A stretch of DNA of 64,000 nt from Halorubrum rubrum. Lineage in GTDB: Archaea > Halobacteriota > Halobacteria > Halobacteriales > Haloferacaceae. Below, piece by piece: positions 40,843 through 48,560 of this stretch; within the stretch, counting starts at the first letter, position 1; each line of letters starts with the position of its first letter. The notes under the pieces were generated by a model. That model ran no database searches and was not told where the DNA came from. It worked only from the letters and a program-made list of their open reading frames with translations. Position numbers and translations under genes: made by a program. The stretch is from contig NZ_JANHDM010000003.1 in the NCBI RefSeq assembly GCF_024494685.1, forward strand, positions 124,001 through 188,000. The letters are read 5' to 3'.

Positions 40843-42279
40843 TCACCGCCGACGCGCCGCGACCCGCTCCTCGGCCGTCTCCGCGGAGACGATCTCGTAG
40901 AGCACCGCCCGGCCGCCGTCCGCCTTCGGCCGGAGGATCCGGCCGAGCCGCTGGGTGAACTCCCGCTCGCTGCCCGACCCCGAGAGGACGACGGCGACGT
41001 TGGCGTCGGGGACGTCGACGCCCTCGTCGAGCACGTTCGCGGCGACCACGCGGCTGTACGTCCCGTCGCGGAAGCGCTCGAGGACCTCCCGGCGCTCCTT
41101 CGCGCCCGTCTCGGCCGTGATCGCGGGGATCAGGAACCGCTCGGAGATCCGGTAGACCAGCTCGGTGTGGGCGGTGAAGACGATGACCCGGTCGTCGCGG
41201 TGGCGCTCGAGGAGGTCCCCGAGGCGTTCGAGCTTCCGGTCGGCGTTCATCATGACCTCGCGGGCCGCCGACTTCGCGAGCAGCGCCTCCCGCGCCCGCG
41301 GGTCGGTGCCCGAGCGCATCACCAGCTTCCGGTAGTCCTCGCCGGTCTCGAAGGTGATCCCCGCCTCGCGGACGTACTCGAGGAAGGTCCCCTGCTTCTC
41401 GTCGTACCGCTCGCGCTCCTCGGGGGTCAGCTCCACCTCGATCCGCCGGATGTCGTAGGACGCGAGGTGGTCGCCGGCGAGGTCGTCGACGTCGAGCGCG
41501 TAGACCCGCTCGCCCACCAGCTCCGCGACCGTCTCGTGGGCCCCGTCGGGGCGCTCGAACGTCGCCGTGAGCCCGAGCCGCGCGGGCGCGGCGAGCAGGC
41601 GGGCGACGTCCCGGTAGCCCTCGCCGCCGAGGTGGTGGACCTCGTCGAAGACGACGAGCCCGAACGCGTCGCCCACGTCCTCCGCTTTGAGGTACGCGGA
41701 GTCGTACGTCGACACCGTGATCGCCTCCCGGCGCTGCTCGCCGCCGCCGAACCGGCCGATCGGTACGTCGAACTCCGTCTCCAGCTCGCGTTGCCACTGC
41801 TCGAGGAGGTCGATCGTCGGGACGACGACGAGCGTGGGGACGCCCAGATCGACCATCGCGCGGATCGCGATCACGGTCTTGCCGGCCCCCGTCGGGAGCT
41901 CCAGGACCCCCCGGTCGTCCGCGTCGTGCCACGCCGCGAGCGCCTCGGCCTGGTACTCGCGGAGGTCGTAATCGGTAGAGAGCGCGAGTTCGGCGTCGTC
42001 GTGGCCGTCGTCGCCCGCTCTCGAGCCGGCCGGCTCCCACGCGGGAACCCGGTCGTCGACGGGGACGCCGGCGACCTCGAGGGCCCGGCGTATCGCCGCG
42101 TAGCGGTGGGCGGGGGCACGCCCCGTCCCCGATCGCGGATCGGTCTCGACGCCGGGAAGCGGGGGCAGGCCACCGCCGCGGGCGGGGGCGTCGCTGTCCG
42201 CACCGGCGGCACCGTTGTCCCCCTCCGGGTCGGCCTCGACCCGGATCGTCCCGTTCTCGTACGACAGCCGGACCGTCAT
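40843..42279 (-). CDS. XPB-like superfamily 2 DNA helicase
   Basis: 478 residues. It unwinds or remodels DNA in nucleotide excision repair. Walker A LPTGAGKT places K134, the DEVH box is 212-215 in VVFDEVHHLGGEGYR, motif III is GLTATFERPDG and motif VI is QRLGRILRPK near residue 448. The N-terminal 100 residues are a damage-recognition-like region with an acidic insert. Its partner Bax1 is at 37484-39004 on the same strand; the three small genes between may or may not belong to the same transcript. Confidence 0.93.
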   Translation of the reverse strand: MTVRLSYENGTIRVEADPEGDNGAAGADSDAPARGGGLPPLPGVETDPRSGTGRAPAHRYAAIRRALEVAGVPVDDRVPAWEPAGSRAGDDGHDDAELALSTDYDLREYQAEALAAWHDADDRGVLELPTGAGKTVIAIRAMVDLGVPTLVVVPTIDLLEQWQRELETEFDVPIGRFGGGEQRREAITVSTYDSAYLKAEDVGDAFGLVVFDEVHHLGGEGYRDVARLLAAPARLGLTATFERPDGAHETVAELVGERVYALDVDDLAGDHLASYDIRRIEVELTPEERERYDEKQGTFLEYVREAGITFETGEDYRKLVMRSGTDPRAREALLAKSAAREVMMNADRKLERLGDLLERHRDDRVIVFTAHTELVYRISERFLIPAITAETGAKERREVLERFRDGTYSRVVAANVLDEGVDVPDANVAVVLSGSGSEREFTQRLGRILRPKADGGRAVLYEIVSAETAEERVAARRR

Positions 42280-42329
42280 CGGTCGGAGTTACCGACCGAC
42301 TGATAAAGGGCCACCGCCTCGGTCCCCGC

Positions 42330-43331
42330 ATGCGCGCGGCCGAACTCGACCCCGAACTCGCGGCGGTCGTCGACGAACTCGAGACGCTCGGGCTCCCGGA
42401 GTGGCACGACCTCTCCGTGGAGGCCGCCAGACGCCTGGAGGACGAGGTGTTCTCCGGCGAGCCGGAGCCGCCCGTCGCGAGCGTGCGGGACCTCGCGTTC
42501 GACGGGCCACACGGCGAGGTCCCCGTTCGGGTGTACCGGCCGGCGGCCGCGACCGACGCCGACGAACCGGCCGACCCCGACGCGGCGACCGACGTCGACG
42601 AACCGCCCGGTTCCGACGGATCGGCCGCCCGAACCCTCGTCTACTTCCACGGCGGCGGCTGGACGCTGGGGACGCTCGACTCCATCGACGGCCCGTGTCG
42701 CGAGCTGGCGGCGCGGACCGATTCCGTCGTCGTCTCCGTCGACTACCGGCTCGCGCCCGAGCACCCCTTCCCGACCGCCGTCGACGAGGCGGCCGCGGCG
42801 GTGGAGTGGGCCGCCGAGGTCGCGGACGCGTTCGGCGGCGACCCCGACCGGCTCGGCGTCGCCGGCACCAGCGCGGGGGCAACGCTCGCGACCGTCGCAG
42901 CGCTTCACGTCCGCGAGTTCGACGGCCCCGAGATCGCGGGCCAGTTCCTGTTGTACCCGATCGCCGGCCACGACTTCGAGACGGACTCCTACCGCGAGAA
43001 CGCCGACGGACCGCTCCTCACCCGCGACGACATGAAGTGGTTCTACGAGCGGTACCTCCGGAGCCCGGTCGACGCCGCCAACCCCTTCGCGGTCCCGCTG
43101 CGGGCCGACGATCTGGGTGGGCTCCCGCCGGCGACGGTCGTCACCGCCGGCTTCGACCCGCTCCGGGACGACGGGCTCGCGCTCGCCGAGCGGTTCGCCG
43201 AGGAGGGCACGCCGGTCGAGAGCCGGCACTACCCGGCGATGGCGCACGGATTCTGTAGCCTCACGGACCGGGTCGCGGTCGCCGAGGAGGCGCTCTCGGC
43301 GGTCGCGGGCGACGTCAGGGAGCGGCTGTAG
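42330..43331 (+). CDS. Alpha/beta hydrolase, hormone-sensitive-lipase-type esterase
   Basis: 333 residues. The oxyanion motif HGGGW is at 107-111, the nucleophile S181 is in GTSAGAT, and D276 (FDPLRDDG) and H306 (MAHGF) complete the triad. VDYRLAPEHPFPTAVDEA is a hallmark of the HSL/esterase group. It hydrolyses esters of short or medium acyl chains in the cytoplasm; the natural substrate is unknown. Residues 72-98 are an Asp/Pro/Ala insertion (ATDADEPADPDAATDVDEPP), probably a flexible halophilic loop. Confidence 0.93.
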   Translation: MRAAELDPELAAVVDELETLGLPEWHDLSVEAARRLEDEVFSGEPEPPVASVRDLAFDGPHGEVPVRVYRPAAATDADEPADPDAATDVDEPPGSDGSAARTLVYFHGGGWTLGTLDSIDGPCRELAARTDSVVVSVDYRLAPEHPFPTAVDEAAAAVEWAAEVADAFGGDPDRLGVAGTSAGATLATVAALHVREFDGPEIAGQFLLYPIAGHDFETDSYRENADGPLLTRDDMKWFYERYLRSPVDAANPFAVPLRADDLGGLPPATVVTAGFDPLRDDGLALAERFAEEGTPVESRHYPAMAHGFCSLTDRVAVAEEALSAVAGDVRERL

Positions 43332-43374
43332 TCGGGGAAGCCTACGAGCGTTCCGATCGCCGCCCGGACCGTTC

Positions 43375-44373
43375 CTAGAACAGCGCCTCGCTCGCGTCGA
43401 GGACGTGCGCCGGGCCGCCGACTTCCCAGACGTCGGTGTCGATCCCGATCTCGGCGATCCGCGACTCCACCTCGTCGACGTGTTCCGCGCGGGTGTTGAC
43501 GTACACCGACGCGCCGGTGTCGGTGGAGAAGTAGACGTCGACGCCCGACTCGCGGAGCTCGCGCACCGCGTTGAACACCGCGATCGTCTCCGGTTGCCAG
43601 TACACCCAGCCGGCGGGGCCGGTCATCGTCGTCGCCGTCAGCGACAGCGAGTCGTGCTCGGCGGTCCCGTAGATCCGGTCGAAATCGCCCTCTCGGAGGG
43701 CGTCGGTCATCTCCACGAGCTGGTCCTGGACGTGGGCGACGCGCGCGTCCATCATGTGGCTCGCGGCCGCCTCGCGGTGGGCCTCCTCGGTCTCCTTGTA
43801 GGCGGGGACGTGGGCGGCCACGATCCGGAGGTCCTCCTCGGGGTCGAAGCCGTCGTCGCCGACGCCGACGTCGAGCCGGCGCGAGCGACAGTCCGCGTCG
43901 TTGAGTCCGGTCGCGAGAAGCGAGTACGCGCCCGTCACGGCGCGGGCCGCGGAGGAGGAGCCGAGCCGGGCGACCGTCGAGACCTCGGGCAGGTCGAGGT
44001 CGAGTCCCGCAGCCTCGACGAGCGCGAGCGCGGCGGCCGCGAACCCGGACGACGAGGAGCCGAAGCCGATGTTCGACGGGAAGGAGTTCTCGCTCTCCAG
44101 CCGCACGGCGGCGTCGGTGTCCGCGCGCTCGCGGACCTCGTCGACGACCGCGGCGATCCGCTCGGCCGCGCGCCCCTCGACCGCCTCGCCGCCGATGACG
44201 TAGGTGTCCTCCGGGGCGTCCGGCTCCCACTCCACGGTGGTCGTGGTGGCGGTGGGGGCGGTACAGAGGCTGATGCTGTCGTGGTACGGGTAACGACGCC
44301 GCTCGTCGCGCATCCCGTGATACTTGACGAGCCCCTGGATCGGGTGGGCGCGCGCGGTGGCCTTGCCGGTCAT
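43375..44373 (-). CDS. Phosphomevalonate decarboxylase (archaeal mevalonate pathway)
   Basis: 332 residues, GHMP-kinase fold related to diphosphomevalonate decarboxylase. The start KATARAHPIQGLVKYHGMRDERRRYPYHDSIS and the nucleotide loop NSFPSNIGFGSSSSGFAAAA (about 96-115) are the signatures. In Haloferax the homologue decarboxylates phosphomevalonate to isopentenyl phosphate, and the haloarchaeal lineage suggests the same here. It serves isoprenoid lipid synthesis. The other pathway genes are not in this window. The gene converges on the esterase. Confidence 0.92.
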   Translation of the reverse strand: MTGKATARAHPIQGLVKYHGMRDERRRYPYHDSISLCTAPTATTTTVEWEPDAPEDTYVIGGEAVEGRAAERIAAVVDEVRERADTDAAVRLESENSFPSNIGFGSSSSGFAAAALALVEAAGLDLDLPEVSTVARLGSSSAARAVTGAYSLLATGLNDADCRSRRLDVGVGDDGFDPEEDLRIVAAHVPAYKETEEAHREAAASHMMDARVAHVQDQLVEMTDALREGDFDRIYGTAEHDSLSLTATTMTGPAGWVYWQPETIAVFNAVRELRESGVDVYFSTDTGASVYVNTRAEHVDEVESRIAEIGIDTDVWEVGGPAHVLDASEALF

Positions 44374-44451
44374 ACCTCGGAAAGCGGCCGGCGAGGGATT
44401 AGTCGTTGCGATGACCGGGAGGAAGCTCCTGAGGAAGAATACGTACGACGG

Positions 44452-44712
44452 TCAGTCCGAATTCCGAACCAAGAGGTAGATCACGACCACCAACAGCATC
44501 ACGTCCAGCCCCGCGACCAGCGTCAGCGGAGTGCCGAACCCCCACTGCCACGCCCACTCGCTTCCCCGAGTCTTCGCGTCCCCGTAGATCCACCGCCCGA
44601 GCGTCGCCCAGAGGACGAGAAGCGCCGCGAGAAGGAACAGTTCGTCGCGGACGACGGTGACGCCCCAGAACCGATACGTCGGCAACCCTGCAACGGAGGG
44701 AGCGAGGACCAT
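44452..44712 (-). CDS. Small two-helix membrane protein
   Basis: 86 residues from ATG 44712, with a box A (gtttataaaa on the opposite strand, 44737-44747) about 29 bp upstream that supports a leaderless start. Two hydrophobic helices (about 26-44 and 60-82) are joined by a charged loop with GDAKTRGSEWAWQWGFG. No family is recognised. It faces the ferredoxin gene divergently. Confidence 0.8.
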   Translation of the reverse strand: MVLAPSVAGLPTYRFWGVTVVRDELFLLAALLVLWATLGRWIYGDAKTRGSEWAWQWGFGTPLTLVAGLDVMLLVVVIYLLVRNSD

Positions 44713-44869
44713 TGACGGGTTCGCCTTCGCGTCCCGTTTATAAAAAAAACCGACATCGGAAACCGACCGGAATCGGACGCACCGCGGCGCGTCGTGGTCA
44801 CTTCCGACCCCGCGACGGCGACGGGATCGAGGGGAACCCTTTTTGACGGGTCGGCGGGTACTCCGCCTC

Positions 44870-45208
44870 ATGACCGAGTACACCGTCGAGTTCGTCGGCA
44901 CCGGCGAGACGATCGAGGTGTCCGACACGGAGACGATCCTCCAGCCCTGTATCGAGGAGGGGATCGCCCAGGAGTACTCCTGCCGGGTCGGCATGTGTCT
45001 CGCCTGTTCCGCGGAGATACTCGAGGGCGAGGTGACCCAACCGGCCGCCCGCGGACTCACCGACGAGGAGGCCGAGGAGTTCGCGCTCACCTGTATGGCG
45101 CGCCCGCAGTCCGACCTCAAACTCGACCGCGGGAGGTACCCGCCGAGCATCGAGGAGGACGCGGACGCGGGATCGGGCGGGCCGACCGCGACGGCCGACG
45201 ACGACTGA
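44870..45208 (+). CDS. [2Fe-2S] plant-type ferredoxin
   Basis: 112 residues from ATG 44870. Iron-sulfur ligands are C38, C43, C46 and C75 in YSCRVGMCLACSAE and LTCMARP, the C-x4-C-x2-C...C pattern of plant-type ferredoxins. It carries electrons in the cytoplasm. The last 25 residues are acidic with low complexity, ending ATADDD. Its stop codon lies inside a direct repeat of gacgacgactgatccgca (45197-45232), so the C-terminal Asp codons and TGA are duplicated downstream. Confidence 0.94.
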   Translation: MTEYTVEFVGTGETIEVSDTETILQPCIEEGIAQEYSCRVGMCLACSAEILEGEVTQPAARGLTDEEAEEFALTCMARPQSDLKLDRGRYPPSIEEDADAGSGGPTATADDD

Positions 45209-45246
45209 TCCGCAGACGACGACTGATCCGCAGACGACGACCGACC
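45197..45246. repeat. 18-bp tandem repeat spanning the ferredoxin stop
   Basis: Two exact copies of gacgacgactgatccgca (45197-45214, 45215-45232) plus a partial third (to 45246) lie across the end of the ferredoxin gene. Loss or gain of a copy would keep the stop codon intact. Confidence 0.8.
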
Positions 45247-45282
45247 CCGGCTCCCGCTACGGCTCGGCTCGCCCTCGGCCGC

Positions 45283-45414
45283 TCACAGGTCCCGCGAGCG
45301 GCCCAGGTGGAGCAGCTCCCCGCCGCAGTCACAGCGCCCCGCGGTCTCCGAGCGCGAACCGCATTCGAAACATTCGTACACTTCCTCTCCCGCGTCCGTG
45401 GTTTTCGGTCTCAT
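45283..45414 (-). CDS. Rubrerythrin-like zinc-finger microprotein
   Basis: 43 residues from ATG 45414. Four cysteines in YECFECGSRS and GRCDCGGEL form a small zinc or iron knuckle, as in the many haloarchaeal proteins annotated as rubrerythrin-like domain. The second pair is C-x-C instead of C-x2-C. It might bind metal or nucleic acid; function unknown. It lies immediately beside the broken thermonuclease and is on the same strand. Confidence 0.7.
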   Translation of the reverse strand: MRPKTTDAGEEVYECFECGSRSETAGRCDCGGELLHLGRSRDL

Positions 45415-45499
45415 AGTACGCCAGAGCATGCCGAAGCGGATAGGCGTACACCTTATATCCATAGTATTGTTTGATCGGATACGAGGTGTTCCGATCGAC

Positions 45500-45890
45500 G
45501 AACGGTCGGATCCGCGCCGGTCCGCCCCCTCGTCGACCGCGATACGCACTTCCTCGTCGGCCAACTCGGCCCTCGCGTGGCGCGTCGCCTTCTCGCCCCA
45601 CTCGTAGAGGTGATACCGGCCGGCGGTCGTCTCCGGGATCCTCTCGAATTCTCTCGGCGTGACCGCGTCCATCGAGGTCGCCGGGGTGTCGACGCCCAAT
45701 AGCCGAACCGTGTCCGTCTCCCCGTTCGGGAACTCGACTTCGATCGTGTCGCCGTCGACCACTCGGGTGACGGTCCACTCGGTCCCCGTCTCCGGACCGT
45801 GGGGCTCGGTCGCGGGTTCGTTCGAGTCGGGAACCGGCGAGGACCGGTCGTCGACGACGGTTCCGGCACAACCCAGAAGTATCCGATCAA
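45500..45890 (-). pseudogene. Broken thermonuclease-like (SNase) lipoprotein
   Basis: One minus-strand frame reads ILLGCAGTVVDDRSS (a lipobox), then a linker, then VTRVVDGDTIEVEFPNGE, VRLLGVDTPATS and EWGEKATRHARAELADEEV, which is the start of a staphylococcal-nuclease-like domain with its catalytic Asp/Arg region. No start codon with a signal peptide exists: the frame continues upstream into AAYYFLPVSGVDPDDLVDR and hits a stop at 45988-45990. Downstream of EGADRRG the domain ends abruptly at AT-richer DNA near 45430-45500. Both ends look lost. Confidence 0.65.
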
Positions 45891-46009
45891 CGAGGTCGTC
45901 GGGATCGACACCACTGACCGGGAGAAAGTAGTAGGCTGCCCGATAAACGGGGGGATGGTGAGCGAAATCCGCTCTGGCGATAGCACGCTACATACATCGA
46001 CCATCACCA

Positions 46010-47038
46010 ATGGAAAGACTCAGAATCGACCCGAACACATACACGTCGGAGTCTAAGAGCACACGCAACATAATGGACCCTCAGCGTTACATCACTACCC
46101 TTCCGACGTTCATTGCCCTGGACAGCTACACAGTTCTCGCTGGCCAGAGACAGGGAGCGAGCGTCCAGCTCGACGAGACGTATTTCTCCGGGCAGTTACA
46201 AGCCTTTGAGGCATTTGACGGCGATACCCCTGAATCCTCGAACTCAAGTCGCGGACAACGGTCGCGAGATCTCCGAGAATCGAGACGCGCGTACAGAAGC
46301 ATCAAGGTCGACGTGGATACACTCACGGAGGACGGTCTGTGGACTGCATCGACACAGTTTCGCCGAGAGTTACAGCGCATTCCCGAAATGAGTTATCTCG
46401 AGCGCCAGTTCCCGGGACAGTGTTTCGTCGTCCCGGAATGGCTTCGAACTGAAGGTCACCTCCACTATGGGGCACGCGTCTATTTCTTCCAGGACGACGA
46501 CTCCACGACTCCGAAGGACGTGATACAGGAAAATATCGACGGGATTCTGAGTGACTCGTTCTCAAAATTCGAACGATATCAGGGACGGTTACACGGCTAT
46601 CCGGACTGCTGTATCGACTTTTACCACGAACGCTCGTCGAACGCTCCCTCGCCCGAATGGCGTTCGATCGAACCATTCGCTGACCGAATCAACGAAGCTG
46701 CTCTCGGAAATGACCTCTCTGTATCAATCGACGATATGTTGCCACAGTTCTCAAGTTGGGATGATCGGTATGCGTTCTTCGCCCGGGAATTCTTTCCCGA
46801 GCTAGGTTGTGAGACTGCGCTGACGCAAGGGGAAGTGATCTTTGACAGCCTATCTTCTGAGTACCCCACTGCCCTTATCGAAGACTACTTCCGACTCAAC
46901 TTCGGCTATAATTACCTGATAGCTCGGGCAGTCCATACTGGCGGTACTCACCGACCAGTTCCCGGAGAACTCGGAAAGGAGCACCTCATGTTCTATCTAC
47001 CGCTACGAGAATTGTTGACAACTCCTCGATATTCTTGA
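46010..47038 (+). CDS. AT-rich gene of unknown function (DUF483-like CC motif, tentative)
   Basis: 342 residues if ATG 46010 is used; ATG 46073 (MDPQRYITTLPTF) is an equally possible start. It is visibly less G+C-rich than its neighbours, with codons such as att, ata and aga, and more Ser/Thr/Tyr and less Asp/Ala: a likely transfer. The stretch KFERYQGRLHGYPDCCIDFYHER (near 190-212) recalls the GYPxCC motif of archaeal DUF483 proteins; other regions are unrecognised. Its stop TGA is the first codon of an IS605-type end repeat. Confidence 0.75.
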   Translation: MERLRIDPNTYTSESKSTRNIMDPQRYITTLPTFIALDSYTVLAGQRQGASVQLDETYFSGQLQAFEAFDGDTPESSNSSRGQRSRDLRESRRAYRSIKVDVDTLTEDGLWTASTQFRRELQRIPEMSYLERQFPGQCFVVPEWLRTEGHLHYGARVYFFQDDDSTTPKDVIQENIDGILSDSFSKFERYQGRLHGYPDCCIDFYHERSSNAPSPEWRSIEPFADRINEAALGNDLSVSIDDMLPQFSSWDDRYAFFAREFFPELGCETALTQGEVIFDSLSSEYPTALIEDYFRLNFGYNYLIARAVHTGGTHRPVPGELGKEHLMFYLPLRELLTTPRYS

Positions 47039-47072
47039 CATCCTCCCCGCCCTGAAGGACGGGGTTTTAGCC
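47035..47072 (+). mobile_element. IS200/IS605-type end hairpin, copy A
   Basis: A 38-bp sequence starting ttgacatcctccccgccc and ending gttttagcc forms a near-perfect hairpin with a tgaa loop (one C-A mismatch). An almost identical copy lies at 47828-47865. Such hairpins mark the ends of haloarchaeal IS200/IS605 (TnpB-carrying) elements. No transposase or TnpB gene is present here. It provides the stop codon of the upstream AT-rich gene. Confidence 0.7.
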
Positions 47073-47199
47073 TCGCAACTTCGATAATCCCGATGCCAGA
47101 ATATGCGTGGAGTGAGCGAAGACGGACAAATCCACAGCGGATGAGATGCTCCGTTGTTCCTCCGCTGATTCCCGACAGACGAGAAATTTGGAGGGGGGG

Positions 47200-47206
47200 T
47201 ATATCC
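47200..47206 (+). promoter_or_regulatory. Box A for the second halocyanin gene
   Basis: The sequence tatatcc, preceded by a run of seven G, is centred about 31 bp before ATG 47234. Confidence 0.55.
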
Positions 47207-47233
47207 ATCTGGCCATGCTATTACAATCCGAAG

Positions 47234-47782
47234 ATGACCCGTTCACCTCTCACCAGGGCGGATAGACGAACTGTTCTCAAAGCACTTGGCGCCCTTTCGA
47301 CCGTCGGAATAACTGGATTGGCCGGTTGTGCAGGCGATGGTAACGGGGACGGAAACGGTGCTGATACACTTCCGGGTAGTGACTATCCGGCCGTCGACGA
47401 GTGGATGACCGAGACGGACGTCGGTGATGCGGCGAAGAATTACGATGGGGAGATCGTGGATCTCCGCGAGGAGAGCGATGTGTCGATAGACGTCGGAGCC
47501 GGGGACGACGGGTTAGCGTACGGGCCATCCGCGGTAGCCGTTTCGGCCGGAACCGAGATCCGGTGGGAGTGGACCGGCGAGGGCGGGGCACACAACGTCG
47601 AGGCCGAAGCGGACGAACAGATCGGCGAAACCGACTACGAGTTCAGCTCCGGAGAGGCAGAGACGGGCGACGACATCGAGTACACCCACACCTTCGACGA
47701 GGAGGGAATCGCCCTGTACCACTGCGAGCCCCACCTCTCGTTGGGAATGAAGGGCTCGGTCGTGATTGAGGAGGAGGAGTGA
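47234..47782 (+). CDS. Halocyanin (blue copper lipoprotein), second intact copy
   Basis: 182 residues from ATG 47234, which starts the signal TRADRRTVLKALGALST with twin arginines; the lipobox is LAGCAG. Copper ligands are the His of GGAHNV and the Cys, His and Met of YHCEPHLSLGMKG. The N-terminal half is a Gly/Asn/Asp linker followed by strands typical of the fold. It lies between two IS605-type end repeats beside a tRNA gene, with less G+C bias in its first third, which suggests it came in as cargo. It probably carries electrons to a terminal oxidase. Confidence 0.93.
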   Translation: MTRSPLTRADRRTVLKALGALSTVGITGLAGCAGDGNGDGNGADTLPGSDYPAVDEWMTETDVGDAAKNYDGEIVDLREESDVSIDVGAGDDGLAYGPSAVAVSAGTEIRWEWTGEGGAHNVEAEADEQIGETDYEFSSGEAETGDDIEYTHTFDEEGIALYHCEPHLSLGMKGSVVIEEEE

Positions 47783-47827
47783 TCCGTCGGGCCTCCTCAC
47801 TCGGCGTAGAGGATCCACGTAGCGAAA

Positions 47828-47865
47828 TTGACATCCTCCCCGCCCTGAAGGGCGGGGTTTTAGCC
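47828..47865 (+). mobile_element. IS200/IS605-type end hairpin, copy B
   Basis: This 38-bp copy differs from copy A at one base and its hairpin (ccccgccc, loop tgaa, gggcgggg) is perfect. It lies 793 bp downstream of copy A in the same orientation, on the other side of the halocyanin gene, and 45 bp from the tRNA-Thr gene. Confidence 0.7.
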
Positions 47866-47909
47866 GTGAATCTCCCATAACGTTCCTAAGGGAGGCGTAG
47901 CCGACCGTA

Positions 47910-47982
47910 AGCCGGAGGAGGGATTTGAACCCTCGGCCTATTCCTTACGAAGGAATCGCTCTGCCAGCTGAGCTACTCCGGC
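47910..47982 (-). tRNA. tRNA-Thr (anticodon CGT)
   Basis: On the minus strand 73 nt fold into a full cloverleaf: acceptor GCCGGAG/CTCCGGC, D-stem GCTC/GAGC, anticodon stem ATTCC/GGAAT with loop TTCGTAA, T-arm GAGGG-TTCAAAT-CCCTC. Anticodon CGT reads ACG (Thr). The discriminator base is U, as in haloarchaeal tRNA-Thr. No CCA is encoded. The gene borders the halocyanin/IS605 cassette, and tRNA genes are common integration sites, but I saw no second copy of its 3' end in the window. Confidence 0.95.
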
Positions 47983-48560
47983 GCGCATCCGTCCATACCT
48001 CGATGACGAAAATAAGGGTTCCGAAACGGAGCCGTCGGGGGGAGCGTCGTTGCGCAGATCGACCTCGACCGGCCCGATCGGGCCCGAATCGAGTCGTTCC
48101 GATCCGTACAGCTATTTGAGTCATCTCTACCGGATCGTTTCATAGAACTCCATATCTTGGTATCTGTATAAGGAAAAAGCATAAATACTCGGTTGGACTT
48201 CCATCGGATGCCGAAAGACATCGGCCGCCTCGACGGCGGCGGGGTTCGGTCCCTCGACGGTGTCTGCCCGATCGGAGCCCGTATCGGGCGGCGACGACCG
48301 TGTCGGCAAGCGTGGCGCCGCGCGCCACCGGCTAGTCCCCACGAGTCGCCGGCGACCGGTCATCGGCTGTCAGCAACGACCGCGGTCGACGTGTGATCCA
48401 CGTCTTCGACGTGCCAAGCGCGAGGTCGCCTCTGGCCCCGACGGTCCACGGCCGCGGACTCTCGTCATGTGACGGGCCGTAGCCGTCCGCCCCGACCGCC
48501 GCTCGGGGTCGACGGCGTTCTCCACGCGGATCGGAACCCGACGCCGAACCGATCGTTTCC
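47983..48560. other. Region without a convincing gene
   Basis: The 578 bp between the tRNA and the next minus-strand gene contain only frames with Arg/Pro-rich, shadow-like translations. The part around 48137-48200 is AT-rich (with a run such as aaggaaaaagcataaatac) and includes a good box A. The rest is G+C-rich. It may be a remnant of inserted DNA or encode an RNA; I cannot support any protein here. Confidence 0.6.
48180..48188 (+). promoter_or_regulatory. Strong box A without a clear gene
   Basis: cataaatac is a near-consensus haloarchaeal TATA. A leaderless transcript would start near 48208, where an ATG opens a 62-codon frame (MPKDIGRLDGGG...) of poor, Arg/Pro-rich composition. The true product may be a small RNA. 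Confidence 0.4.

Noticed and set aside
47910-47982. tRNA-Thr as an att site of an integrated virus or plasmid
   Set aside because: I saw no second copy of the tRNA 3' end in the window and no integrase gene, so integration at this tRNA is not supported.
48208-48396. 62-codon frame after the orphan box A
   Set aside because: The translation is Arg/Pro-rich with no hydrophobic core or conserved pattern; the promoter may drive an RNA instead, so no protein is called.
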